From positions 1 through 37,433 of the forward strand of contig CAZUDB010000034.1 of assembly GCA_964619055.1 (NCBI GenBank): 37,433 nt of DNA. Direction: 5' to 3'. Positions 1-7,766 of this stretch are shown piece after piece. The first letter of the stretch is position 1, and every line of letters begins with the position of its first letter. The notes beneath the pieces are model-generated. The model worked only from the letters and a program-made list of their open reading frames with translations, had not been told where the DNA came from and did no database searches. The DNA comes from CAYVUM01 sp964619055 (GTDB lineage Bacteria > Pseudomonadota > Alphaproteobacteria > Rhodospirillales > Defluviicoccaceae). A program made the position numbers and the translations under genes.

Positions 1-713
1 CAGCCGCCCCAGCCCAGTTCGTAATAGGCCCACCAGGAGCCGAGCGCGATGCCGACTGTGAGAAAAATCCAGGCCACCAGCGTCCAGGGTCGGACCCAGC
101 GCGCCCATGCGGCGTCCACGCGCCCTTCGATCAAGGCGGCCACGGCAAAGGAAAACGCCATCGAGAAGCCGACATAGCCCAGGTACAAAAACGGTGGGTG
201 GAAGGCGAGCCCCGGGTCCTGCAGCAAGGGGTTAAGGCCGAGCCCGTCCGCCGGGGCCGGGATCATCCGCTCGAACGGGTTCGATGTCAGCACGATGAAC
301 AGGTAAAACCCGATTGCGACCCACGCCTGAACGGCCAATACGCGGGCCTTGAGCGTCGCCGGCAGATTGCCGCCGAAAGCCGCAACAGCCGCGCCAAAAA
401 CGGCAAGGATGAGGACCCACAGCAGCATCGAGCCCTCGTGGTTGCCCCACGCTCCGCTGACTTTGTACAGCATGGGTTTCAGGGAGTGGGAATTCTGGGT
501 CACGTTGAGGACGGAGAAATCCGAGACGACGTAGGCGTAGACCAGTGCCGCGAAGCTGAGCCCGACCAGCCCGACCTGGGCGAGCGCTGCCGTCCGCCCC
601 AGCCCCATCCAGCCGATGTTGCCGCGCGCCGCACCAAGCAATGGCACGGTGCCCTGCACGAGGGCGACAACGAGAGCCAGGATCAGGGCGAAATGGCCGA
701 GTTCAACGATCAT
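1..713 (-). CDS. ccmF: Cytochrome c heme lyase subunit CcmF, N-terminal part (cut by window edge)
   Basis: About 237 N-terminal residues of the multi-pass membrane protein that, with CcmH, attaches heme from holo-CcmE to apocytochrome c on the periplasmic side. The translation begins MIVELGHFALILALVVALVQ and contains WGNHEGSMLLW, the NPF..M segment and WWAYYELGWGG, which begins the tryptophan-rich WWD region of CcmF; the sequence runs off the window before that region ends. The ATG at 711-713 overlaps the ccmE stop as ATGA, which suggests translational coupling. It is the most downstream gene visible in a leftward ccmABCDEF operon, so ccmG and ccmH probably follow outside the window. The family call is secure; the only incompleteness is the window edge. 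Confidence 0.95.
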   Translation of the reverse strand, partial: MIVELGHFALILALVVALVQGTVPLLGAARGNIGWMGLGRTAALAQVGLVGLSFAALVYAYVVSDFSVLNVTQNSHSLKPMLYKVSGAWGNHEGSMLLWVLILAVFGAAVAAFGGNLPATLKARVLAVQAWVAIGFYLFIVLTSNPFERMIPAPADGLGLNPLLQDPGLAFHPPFLYLGYVGFSMAFSFAVAALIEGRVDAAWARWVRPWTLVAWIFLTVGIALGSWWAYYELGWGG

Positions 714-1195
714 GGGCGATCCGCCGAGGGGACTTGGGCAGAGTCCTGCAGGCGCTCTCGCAGGTGTTGCCACTGCCCCGATTTCTTGAGTGCCTCGGCC
801 ACTTCGGGAGGCATATAGGTTTCGTCGTGTTTGGCCAACACCTCATCGGCCACGAAAACACCGCCCACCAATCGCCCCTCGGCGACGACGCCCTGACCCT
901 CCCGGAACAGGTCGGGCAGGATGCCGGTGTAGCTGACCGGGATTGCCGATTGCAGGTCTGTTACACGAAACGTCACCTCGGCGCCGTTTCCCGGCGCGAC
1001 GCTGCCGTCCTCCACAAGACCGCCGAGCCGAACCCGCTGGCCGGCCCGCAGCCGGTCATCGGGTGCCGCCAGTTCGCTCGGGCTCATGAAGTACGTCACA
1101 TTGTCCTCCAGGGCGGTCAGGATCAGAACCGCGGCGACGCCGAGGATGCAAAGGCCGAGGCCGACGAACGTCAACCGCTGCGTTTTCCGCTTCAT
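710..1195 (-). CDS. ccmE: Cytochrome c maturation heme chaperone CcmE
   Basis: A 161-residue periplasmic heme chaperone that carries heme covalently between CcmABCD and CcmF/H. One N-terminal membrane anchor (about residues 9-28) is followed by the OB-fold domain. The heme-attachment motif is LAKHDETYMPPE, with the covalent His at residue 123 and the nearby Tyr at 127, so it is the canonical His-type CcmE. The length is normal for the family. It overlaps ccmF by 4 nt and lies 70 nt downstream of ccmD in the same operon. Confidence 0.96.
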   Translation of the reverse strand: MKRKTQRLTFVGLGLCILGVAAVLILTALEDNVTYFMSPSELAAPDDRLRAGQRVRLGGLVEDGSVAPGNGAEVTFRVTDLQSAIPVSYTGILPDLFREGQGVVAEGRLVGGVFVADEVLAKHDETYMPPEVAEALKKSGQWQHLRERLQDSAQVPSADRP

Positions 1196-1265
1196 CGCGA
1201 TGCCGTCCTCGCTCCGGCCATCCAGCGTATCGCCATCACGTTCCTCGCCCCGGAACCCCGCAGGG

Positions 1266-1490
1266 TCATTTGCGGGCCACGGGGTGGGCTGAAGCAGCGG
1301 GGGGCTTTGTCAGCGCACCACTTTCGGCTGCTGGCGTCCTCAGGCGGGCGGTGCGGTCGCCCTGGAGGCGGCGAAGCTCGGCCTCGCGGGCTCGAAGAGC
1401 GTGCAGGCTGACGAGCAGCAGCCCGATCAGCGCAACGGCCGTTAGCGCAAATGCGGGCCACACGAACGCGCCGTAGCCGCCCATCTCCAT
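1266..1490 (-). CDS. ccmD: Heme exporter protein CcmD
   Basis: A small single-span membrane protein of 74 residues. In known systems CcmD helps release holo-CcmE from the CcmABC complex. The start MEMGGYGAFVWPAFALTAVA matches the CcmD pattern of GGY..FVW.A followed by one transmembrane helix and a basic cytoplasmic tail (HALRAREAELRRLQ). The ATG at 1490 was chosen because a GAGG lies about 11 nt upstream. A GTG at 1502 and an ATG at 1484 are also in frame. The tail, about 45 residues after the helix, is somewhat long and Ala/Pro-rich. It sits between ccmC and ccmE, its usual place. Confidence 0.88.
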   Translation of the reverse strand: MEMGGYGAFVWPAFALTAVALIGLLLVSLHALRAREAELRRLQGDRTARLRTPAAESGALTKPPAASAHPVARK

Positions 1491-1556
1491 CAGCGCCGTC
1501 ACCTCGCGTGCACCTGTTTCCGCCCAAGCGCGCCGAGCGATGCGCGCGCCTTGTGT

Positions 1557-2276
1557 TTAGCCATGGGCTTGCCGGAGCCGGATCGCACGGATCTTTCCCG
1601 CGATCAGATCGCTCTGCATGCGCAACAACACCACCCACACGTAATACAATTTGAACGCTAAAGCCATGATCAGAAGCGGCCACAACATGCTCTCATGGAT
1701 GGTCGGCCCGTCCAGGCGAACCACGCTCGCCGGCTGATGGAGCGTGTTCCACCAATCCACGGAAAACTTAATGATGGGCACGTTCACCACCCCGACGATG
1801 GCGAGAATGCCGGAGGCCCGGGCGCCGCGCCTAGGGTCGTCGAAGGCCGCATTGAGCGCCATGTAGCCGAGAAACAAGAACAGCAGGATCAGAACAGACG
1901 TGAGCCGCGCATCCCACACCCACCACGTGCCCCACATCGGCTTGCCCCAGAGAGACCCGGTCACCAGCGCCAAGGCTGTAAACGCGGCGCCAATTGGAGC
2001 CGTAGCGCGTGCAGCCACATCGGCGAGAGGGTGTCGCCAAATCAGCCCAACGGCAGCGGCGATCGCCAGGCAGACATAGCAAAACAGCGCCATCCATGCG
2101 GCCGGCACATGGACATACATGATCCGGACGCTTTCGCCTTGTTGATAATCGGCGGGAGAGCCGAACAGCGCCAGATACAGCCCGATGGTCGTGGCCGCCA
2201 CGGTTCCCGTCGCCATCCACGGCATGAGCCGCGCGCTCACCTTTAAGAACCGGTTCGGGTTGGCGTAGTGCTGCAT
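1557..2276 (-). CDS. ccmC: Heme exporter protein CcmC
   Basis: A 239-residue integral membrane protein of the heme-handling superfamily that, with CcmD, loads heme onto CcmE. It has about six transmembrane helices. The tryptophan-rich motif WGTWWVWDARLTS (about residues 115-127) is present, flanked by conserved histidines in YVHVPAAW and LHQPAS that are expected to ligate heme. The N-terminus MQHYANPNRFLKVSARLMPW matches the usual CcmC start, so the ATG at 2276 is preferred, with GAGG just upstream. A 140-bp gap separates it from ccmB. Confidence 0.96.
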   Translation of the reverse strand: MQHYANPNRFLKVSARLMPWMATGTVAATTIGLYLALFGSPADYQQGESVRIMYVHVPAAWMALFCYVCLAIAAAVGLIWRHPLADVAARATAPIGAAFTALALVTGSLWGKPMWGTWWVWDARLTSVLILLFLFLGYMALNAAFDDPRRGARASGILAIVGVVNVPIIKFSVDWWNTLHQPASVVRLDGPTIHESMLWPLLIMALAFKLYYVWVVLLRMQSDLIAGKIRAIRLRQAHG

Positions 2277-2416
2277 GAGCCTCGAATGCTGCGGTTGGGC
2301 GATTGACCGTAGCTTCGTCCGTAACTCTTCGCCCTCAGTATTTATGAAGGGTGTGCTTTCGTGGTGTCCAGGGTAAGCCCTCTGAACCTGAATACAAATG
2401 CCCCGATTCCTGAACG

Positions 2417-3085
2417 CTACTCAACGGCCTGACGGAGAGCCGCCGCCGTCGGCCATGGTGCCAGCACCAGGGCGCCGAGAAAAACGCCAGCCAGGATCAA
2501 CAAGTGTGGACGGGCCGTGAGCCCGATGGCGGCCGCGTCGACGGCCGCGACACCGAAGATCAGGACCGGGATGTAGAGCGGCAGCACGAGCAGGCCTAAG
2601 AGGACGCCACCCCGACGGGACCCGAGCACCAGCGCAGCACCGACGGCACCCACCAGACTGAGCGTCGGCGTGCCGAGGGCGAGCGCGAGCACGAGAACCC
2701 CGTAAGCGCTGGCGTCCAGACCCAGCGTCAGCGCCAACAACGGTGTCGCCATGATCAGCGGGACGCCGGTCGTGAGCCAATGGGCGCTGACTTTGGCAAG
2801 AACAAGCACCCCAGCCGGCACCGGTTGCATCACCAACAGATCCAAGCTGCCATCGTCGTGATCGCTCTGGAACATCCGCTCCAGCGACAGCATGGCGGCG
2901 AGCAGGGCCGCGACCCAGATCACGCCCGGCGCGATGCGGGCCAGAACGTTCGGCTCCGGTCCCACGCCGAGCGGGAACAGGCAGACGGCCAGGACAAAGA
3001 ACACGACGGCCATGACACTGTCCATGCCCTGGCGAAAGGCCAAGCGAAGATCGCGGCCGACGAGAACCGCGTAGGCCCGCACCAT
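2417..3085 (-). CDS. ccmB: Heme exporter membrane subunit CcmB
   Basis: The membrane subunit (222 residues, six predicted helices) of the CcmAB ABC transporter, which powers release of holo-CcmE from CcmCD. Recognisable segments are RDLRLAFRQG at the N-terminus, SLERMFQSDHDDGSLD (the conserved LERLF..D..DG region) and LPLYIPVLIFG near the end. The chosen ATG at 3085 gives the normal length and N-terminus. A GTG at 3094, overlapping the ccmA stop as GTGA, is an alternative that adds three residues. The gene directly follows ccmA, which fits translational coupling. Confidence 0.95.
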   Translation of the reverse strand: MVRAYAVLVGRDLRLAFRQGMDSVMAVVFFVLAVCLFPLGVGPEPNVLARIAPGVIWVAALLAAMLSLERMFQSDHDDGSLDLLVMQPVPAGVLVLAKVSAHWLTTGVPLIMATPLLALTLGLDASAYGVLVLALALGTPTLSLVGAVGAALVLGSRRGGVLLGLLVLPLYIPVLIFGVAAVDAAAIGLTARPHLLILAGVFLGALVLAPWPTAAALRQAVE

Positions 3086-3090
3086 CTCAA

Positions 3091-3765
3091 TCACGGCTCC
3101 GCTTCCTCGTCGTCCGAGATCGGTATCGGTGCAAATTGGGCGAGATCGAGGCCGAAAGCACCGGGTGGCCAAGTGCCGCCATGGAGGGACAGCACGACCA
3201 GTCGGCCGCTTGCCCGGTGCTCGGCGATCATCTCGTCAAGCCGTTCCACGGCATCGGCATCCAATGCCGTCCACGGCTCATCCAGCAGCCAAAGCGGTGC
3301 CGGGACAGCCAACAGCCGGGCAAGGCTGACCCGGCGGCGCTGACCGGCCGAGAGGTAGCGGCCCGGCAGATCTCGAAGATGGCCGATGCCGAGGCGCTCT
3401 AAGGCGTCGATTGTTCGCGCGTGCGCGTCCCGTGCCGCAAACCCGCGCAGTCGGCACCACAGCGCCACCTGCTCCCCCACACGCAGGACCGGCTTGATCG
3501 CGTCCAGGTGGCTCACATAGTGGGTGCGGCCGTAATGGGCCTCCGGATCGGCTGCAATGTCGTCGGTGTTCCACGTCATTCGACCCGCCTCGGGCCGGCC
3601 CAGCCAGGCCATCAGACGCAGAAGCGAAGACTTGCCGGATCCGTTGGGTCCGGTCAAAACCAGGGCCCCGCCGCTTTCGACGTTGAAGCTGAGGCCGGCA
3701 AACACCAGACGCTCGCCACGAACCAGGGCGAGGCGATCGCCCGAAAAGCGAACGCCGTTAGACAT
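3091..3765 (-). CDS. ccmA: Heme exporter ATP-binding subunit CcmA
   Basis: The ABC ATPase (224 residues) of the CcmAB complex. Walker A is GPNGSGKSS (residues 39-47), the signature is LSAGQRRRVSLARL, and Walker B is LWLLDEPWTALD, followed by the switch His in LSLHGG. The open frame extends far upstream, but that part is Pro/Ser/Arg-rich and lies over another gene. The ATG at 3765 with GAGG six bases upstream gives the standard MSNGVRFSGDRLALVRG start. It is the first gene of the leftward ccm operon, so the operon promoter should lie within about 3766-3857. Confidence 0.95.
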   Translation of the reverse strand: MSNGVRFSGDRLALVRGERLVFAGLSFNVESGGALVLTGPNGSGKSSLLRLMAWLGRPEAGRMTWNTDDIAADPEAHYGRTHYVSHLDAIKPVLRVGEQVALWCRLRGFAARDAHARTIDALERLGIGHLRDLPGRYLSAGQRRRVSLARLLAVPAPLWLLDEPWTALDADAVERLDEMIAEHRASGRLVVLSLHGGTWPPGAFGLDLAQFAPIPISDDEEAEP

Positions 3766-3857
3766 CACGGACCTCGGGGATGGTTGTTGCATCCTGCTGC
3801 TGAACGCGCCAATGATACGCAGTCGCGTGCTGGGAGGCGTCAGGGGAAGTGGTGGAA

Positions 3858-4124
3858 ATGATGATGAGAATGGTGCTTGTCGCCTTCTCGCCGATGATGG
3901 TGGCTGCAACGGTGTTGGCTGGGCCCGTGGATAAGGCCAAGCAGGCCGTTGATCCAGACTGCACGCTGGTGAAGGCGGCCAAGGGAGCCGTACAGCGGTC
4001 GACGATTGGCGTCGGAAACCGCTGCAAACCGGGGGAAACAGCGCGCGATACCCTTGGTATCGACAATAGACCCAAAAATCGAGATCATGACGGTAACGAG
4101 TCGCTGCCAAACCGCAACGATTAA
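3858..4124 (+). CDS. Small secreted protein with one cysteine pair, function unknown
   Basis: A probable 88-residue exported protein. An N-terminal hydrophobic segment (MMMRMVLVAFSPMMVAATVLAG) looks like a signal peptide. The mature part carries DPDCTLVKAAKGA, TIGVGNRCKPGETARDTLGI and a charged, Asn/Asp-rich tail. The two cysteines, one in DPDC and one in NRC, could form a disulfide in the periplasm. I have an impression of similar small proteobacterial proteins but cannot name a family. The ATG at 3858 was chosen for the purine-rich AGGGGAAG upstream; GTG codons at 3849 and 3852 and ATGs at 3861 and 3864 are alternatives. It ends 42 bp before the sulfatase on the same strand and may be co-transcribed with it. 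Confidence 0.55.
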   Translation: MMMRMVLVAFSPMMVAATVLAGPVDKAKQAVDPDCTLVKAAKGAVQRSTIGVGNRCKPGETARDTLGIDNRPKNRDHDGNESLPNRND

Positions 4125-4166
4125 GCGACCAAGCGGCAGCAGGGGCCGATAAAGGGAGGTAGATCC

Positions 4167-5738
4167 GTGAAGCGTGTCGTGTTGGCGGGCTTGCTCGCCT
4201 GCTTGCTAATTGGCGTGAGCATCATTGGAAGCCACGCTCAAGAAACCGAAACCAAACCAAATATTCTCGTGATTTGGGGCGACGACGTGGGCCAGTCCAA
4301 CATCAGTGCGTACACGCGCGGGCTGGTGGGCTACACAACACCCAACATCGATCGTATCGCCAATGAGGGCATGATGTTCACCGATTACTACGGCGAACAG
4401 TCCTGCACGGCCGGTCGAGCCTCCTTCATCACCGGCCAGAGTGTGTTCCGCACCGGTCTTTCAAAGGTCGGCCTGCCCGGTGCCGAGCTTGGCATGCGGG
4501 AGGAAGATCCGACGATCGCCGGCCTCCTGAAGGCGCAGGGCTATGCCACCGGCCAATTCGGCAAGAATCACTTGGGTGACAAGGACGAGCACCTGCCGAC
4601 CAACCACGGCTTCGATGAGTTCTTTGGCAACCTTTACCACCTGAACGCCGAGGAGGAGCCGGAGAACGAGGACTACCCGCGGGACGTCGTGCTTGCGGAC
4701 GGTCAGACCTTCTTGGAGAAGTTCGGCCCGCGCGGCGTCATCCGGTCCTCGGCCGACGGCAGCATCGAGGACACGGGTCCCCTGACCAAGAAGCGGATGG
4801 AGACCGTGGACGACGAAACGTCGGACGCGGCCATCGCCTTCATCCGCGAAGCACACGCGGCGGGCACGCCGTGGTTCGTGTGGTGGAACGGCACCCGCAT
4901 GCATTTTCGCACCCACGTCAAGGACGAGTTGCGCGGCATCTCCGGCCAGGACGAGTATGCCGATGGCATGGTCGAGCACGACATGCACGTCGGCAAGTTT
5001 TTGACGCTGTTGGATGATCTCGGCATCGCCGACAACACGATCGTGTTTTACTCCACCGACAACGGGCCGCACATGAACACGTGGCCCGACGCGGGCTGGA
5101 ATCCGTTCCGCGGGGAGAAGAACACCAACTGGGAAGGCGGCTGGCGGGTTCCCGCCATGGTGCGTTGGCCCGAAAAAATCGAAGCCGACAGCGTCACCAA
5201 CGAGATCGTCCACCACATGGATTGGCTGCCCACCTTCCTGGCTGCCGTCGGCGTCGACGACATCAAGGAGCAACTGAAGGCGGGCGGTGTCGAGGCCATT
5301 GGCCGAAGCTACAATGTGCATCTGGACGGCTACAACATTCTGCCGTTGCTCACGGGCCAGGAGGATGCGTCCCCGCGCAAGGAGATTTTCTACTTCTCCG
5401 ACGACGGTGACCTGACGGCGCTGCGCTACGACGACTGGAAGCTGATCTTCATGGAACAGGAGGCGGCCGGCACCTTCCGTGTCTGGCAAAACCCGTTCAC
5501 GCCCCTCCGTGTTCCGTACATTTTTAATCTCCGCCGCGACCCCTATGAGCGGGCGACGATCACATCCAACACCTACTACGACTGGTTGTTGGATCGCGCC
5601 TACCTGCTTGTTCCGGCGCAGGTCTACGTCGGCAACTTCCTGGCGACGTTCCAGGAGTTTCCGCCCCGGCAGAAGGCGGCGAGCTTCAGCCTGGACCAGG
5701 TCATGGAGAATCTGAACAAGACCCTGGGCGCGCAATAA
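4167..5738 (+). CDS. Secreted arylsulfatase-family enzyme
   Basis: A type I (formylglycine-dependent) sulfatase of 523 residues that hydrolyses a sulfate ester of unknown substrate, probably in the periplasm. A signal peptide spans about residues 1-25 (cleavage after SHAQ). Metal-binding Asp residues lie in WGDDVG (39-40). The formylglycine motif is SCTAGRASF with Cys80, which fits C-x-[PA]-x-R. GKNHLGD replaces the usual GKWHLG, and a second metal site is in STDNGPH. The start is a GTG at 4167 behind a strong Shine-Dalgarno (AAGGGAGGT, 6-nt spacing). No formylglycine-generating enzyme is in the window, so maturation must be supplied from elsewhere. It is followed by an exported HAD phosphatase on the same strand. 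Confidence 0.92.
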   Translation: MKRVVLAGLLACLLIGVSIIGSHAQETETKPNILVIWGDDVGQSNISAYTRGLVGYTTPNIDRIANEGMMFTDYYGEQSCTAGRASFITGQSVFRTGLSKVGLPGAELGMREEDPTIAGLLKAQGYATGQFGKNHLGDKDEHLPTNHGFDEFFGNLYHLNAEEEPENEDYPRDVVLADGQTFLEKFGPRGVIRSSADGSIEDTGPLTKKRMETVDDETSDAAIAFIREAHAAGTPWFVWWNGTRMHFRTHVKDELRGISGQDEYADGMVEHDMHVGKFLTLLDDLGIADNTIVFYSTDNGPHMNTWPDAGWNPFRGEKNTNWEGGWRVPAMVRWPEKIEADSVTNEIVHHMDWLPTFLAAVGVDDIKEQLKAGGVEAIGRSYNVHLDGYNILPLLTGQEDASPRKEIFYFSDDGDLTALRYDDWKLIFMEQEAAGTFRVWQNPFTPLRVPYIFNLRRDPYERATITSNTYYDWLLDRAYLLVPAQVYVGNFLATFQEFPPRQKAASFSLDQVMENLNKTLGAQ

Positions 5739-5780
5739 ACGCCGGTTTCGGCTTACGATACGGCAATTGGGCGATCTGCA

Positions 5781-5808
5781 TCACGAGGGGGCTTCGGCAC
5801 CCTCGTGA
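5781..5808 (+). terminator. Stable hairpin with UUCG tetraloop between sulfatase and phosphatase genes
   Basis: A perfect 9-bp stem (TCACGAGGG at 5781-5789 with CCCTCGTGA at 5800-5808) encloses a G-A mismatch and an inner GC-TTCG-GC hairpin. UUCG tetraloops are exceptionally stable. No T-run follows, so it may be an intercistronic attenuator or an mRNA 3'-end stabiliser rather than a full terminator. It lies 42 nt after the sulfatase stop and 29 nt before the next start codon. Confidence 0.55.
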
Positions 5809-5837
5809 TTGGGCTGTGTGGAAGGGGAAGACTGACA

Positions 5838-6848
5838 ATGCTCGCGATCCGCGAACACACTCGTAGCGTTCTGCTTGCGCTTGTTGTTGTTGGCCTGTTC
5901 GCCTTCGACAAGACCGCCGGAGCCGAAGATCCTCTGTCTTCGTGGACCGACGGCGACGCCAAGGCCGCGATCCTCGACTTTGTCGACGCCGTCACGACCG
6001 AGGGGAGCCCGGATTTCGTGCCGCCCGCGGAGCGTATCGCGGTGTTCGACAACGATGGCACGCTTTGGGTGGAGCAGCCCATTTACGCCCAGCTCGCGTT
6101 TGCCGTCGATCGCGTCAAGGCGCTGGCGCCGGAGAACCCGGCTTGGGCTGAAACCCAGCCGTTCAAGGCGGTGCTTGAGGACGACCACGAGGCGCTAGCC
6201 GCCACCGGCCATGAGGGCGTCCTCGATATCGTCATGGCATCCCACGCCGGCATGACCACGGCAGAGTTTGCGGACCTCGTCACGGAGTGGCTGGCGACCG
6301 CGCAACATCCGCGCTTTGAGCGTCCTTACACGGCGCTGGTTTACCAGCCCATGCTCGAGCTGTTGGCGCATTTGCGCGCGAGCGGCTTTAAGACGTTCAT
6401 CGTCTCCGGCGGTGGCCTGGATTTCATGCGCCCCTGGACGGCAGAGGTGTACGGCGTACCGCCCGAGCAGGTGGTCGGCTCTTCGGTCAAAACCGAGCTG
6501 GAAATGCGGGGTGGCGAGCCCGTTCTGGTTCGGTTGCCCGAGCTGAACTTCATCAACGACAAGGCCGGAAAACCCGTCGGCATGCACGCGAACATCGGCC
6601 GCCGGCCGATTGCCGCGTTCGGCAATTCCGACGGTGACTTACAGATGCTGCAGTGGACGACCGCAGGCGATGGCCGCCGGCTTGGGGTCATCATTCGCCA
6701 CGACGATGCCAAGCGGGAATACGCCTATGATCGCGACAGTCACGTGGGCCGTCTCGACAAGGCGTTAGACGAAGCGGAGCCGGCGGGGTGGGTCGTTGTG
6801 TCCATGATGTCGGACTGGGACACTATTTTTCCGACCCGCAAGGAATAG
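5838..6848 (+). CDS. Exported HAD-superfamily phosphatase
   Basis: A 336-residue haloacid dehalogenase-fold hydrolase, probably a periplasmic phosphatase. The signal peptide is MLAIREHTRSVLLALVVVGL and on to about AGA. HAD motif I is VFDNDGTLW (nucleophile Asp, general acid Asp), motif II is the Ser of IVSGGG, and motif IV is GNSDGD. A cap domain is inserted between motifs I and II, as in phosphoserine-phosphatase-like members. The ATG at 5838 follows AAGGGGAAG and gives a clean signal peptide, whereas an upstream in-frame start at 5805 lies inside the hairpin. It probably shares a transcript with the sulfatase. The pairing suggests joint mineralisation of sulfated or phosphorylated organics, but the substrate is unknown. 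Confidence 0.85.
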   Translation: MLAIREHTRSVLLALVVVGLFAFDKTAGAEDPLSSWTDGDAKAAILDFVDAVTTEGSPDFVPPAERIAVFDNDGTLWVEQPIYAQLAFAVDRVKALAPENPAWAETQPFKAVLEDDHEALAATGHEGVLDIVMASHAGMTTAEFADLVTEWLATAQHPRFERPYTALVYQPMLELLAHLRASGFKTFIVSGGGLDFMRPWTAEVYGVPPEQVVGSSVKTELEMRGGEPVLVRLPELNFINDKAGKPVGMHANIGRRPIAAFGNSDGDLQMLQWTTAGDGRRLGVIIRHDDAKREYAYDRDSHVGRLDKALDEAEPAGWVVVSMMSDWDTIFPTRKE

Positions 6849-6896
6849 CGCCCTCCACGGCGCTTGGGCTGGTCCACCAAGGCACCGATGCGAAAC

Positions 6897-6921
6897 AGGC
6901 CCCGGCACTTTGCCGGGGCCT
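6897..6921. terminator. Bidirectional intrinsic terminator
   Basis: A perfect 11-bp GC-rich stem (AGGCCCCGGCA at 6897-6907, TGCCGGGGCCT at 6911-6921) with a 3-nt loop. On the plus strand it is followed by the T-rich GTCTTGTTCTTG. It lies between the convergent phosphatase gene (stop at 6848) and petC (stop at 6963) and probably ends both transcripts. Confidence 0.85.
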
Positions 6922-6962
6922 GTCTTGTTCTTGCCGTGAAGGCAGCGACCGACGGGATCGGC

Positions 6963-7766
6963 TCAGTGCTTTACCTTCCTCCAGATCCGGCGCTTGACGG
7001 CGTACAGCATCAGCGTCAGCACGAAGAGGTAGAGAATAACAGTCACCCCCAGGGACTTTCGCTCCTCCGCGTTGGGATCGGACGCCCACGCCAGAAACGC
7101 CGTCACATCGGCGGCGGCCATCTCTACGGTCGCCTCCGTGCCGTCTTCGTAGACGATCAGGCCGTCGGACAGCGGCGGCGCCATGGCGATCTGATGGCCG
7201 GGGAAATACTCATTGTAATACATCCCCGCCATCATCTCGACGCCGGCCGGCGGCGGGTCCAAATAACCGGTGAGAAGCGCATAAGTGTAGTCAGAGCCGT
7301 AATCCCGCAGCTTCGTGCCCTTGAACAGGGACTCGCCGGCGCGGGCCTTCACGATGTTGGACAGGTCCACGGGGTATGCGCCACCGTTGGCCGCGCGGGC
7401 CGCCTGCTCGTTCGGGAAAGGTGACGCGAACCGATCGGACGCCTTGGCCGGGCGCATAAACATATCGCCGAACTCGTCAGGGCCATCCTCAACCTCATAG
7501 GCGGCGGCGAAGCCGTCGATATTGTCGTCGTCAAAGCCGAGGGCGGCAAGATTGCGATAGGACAGCCGCTTCATGGCATGGCAACCGGAGCAGACCTCCT
7601 TATAGACCTGCAAGCCCCGGCGGAGCTGCTCCCGGTCGAAGGTGCCGAACATGCCCGAGTGCTGCCACTCGTGCGCGGGCGCCAACGGTGCTGCCCCGGC
7701 GGCGCTTGCATCCGATGCCGACCCGATGGTCAGGGCGACAACGGCCATTATCAGGAGAGATTTCAT
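6963..7766 (-). CDS. petC: Cytochrome c1 of the bc1 complex
   Basis: A 267-residue membrane-anchored c-type cytochrome that passes electrons from the Rieske protein to soluble or membrane cytochrome c. It has a signal peptide (MKSLLIMAVVALTIGSASDASA), a covalent heme site CSGCH, the candidate axial Met in QIAMAPPL, and a C-terminal anchor helix (GVTVILYLFVLTLMLYAVKRR). The start ATG overlaps the petB stop as ATGA, with AGGAG upstream. It is the last gene of petABC and ends before a strong bidirectional terminator. Heme attachment to this protein needs the Ccm system encoded nearby. Confidence 0.97.
   Translation of the reverse strand: MKSLLIMAVVALTIGSASDASAAGAAPLAPAHEWQHSGMFGTFDREQLRRGLQVYKEVCSGCHAMKRLSYRNLAALGFDDDNIDGFAAAYEVEDGPDEFGDMFMRPAKASDRFASPFPNEQAARAANGGAYPVDLSNIVKARAGESLFKGTKLRDYGSDYTYALLTGYLDPPPAGVEMMAGMYYNEYFPGHQIAMAPPLSDGLIVYEDGTEATVEMAAADVTAFLAWASDPNAEERKSLGVTVILYLFVLTLMLYAVKRRIWRKVKH

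Noticed and set aside
3766..4110. Upstream N-terminal extension of CcmA
   Set aside because: The extra 115 residues are low-complexity Pro/Ser/Arg and overlap another gene on the opposite strand. The internal ATG with GAGG gives the normal CcmA length.
4461..5735. A 424-codon open frame on the minus strand opposite the sulfatase gene
   Set aside because: Its composition is Arg/Val/Gln-rich with no recognisable motif. The plus strand encodes a clear sulfatase with a strong ribosome-binding site, so this is a GC-rich shadow.
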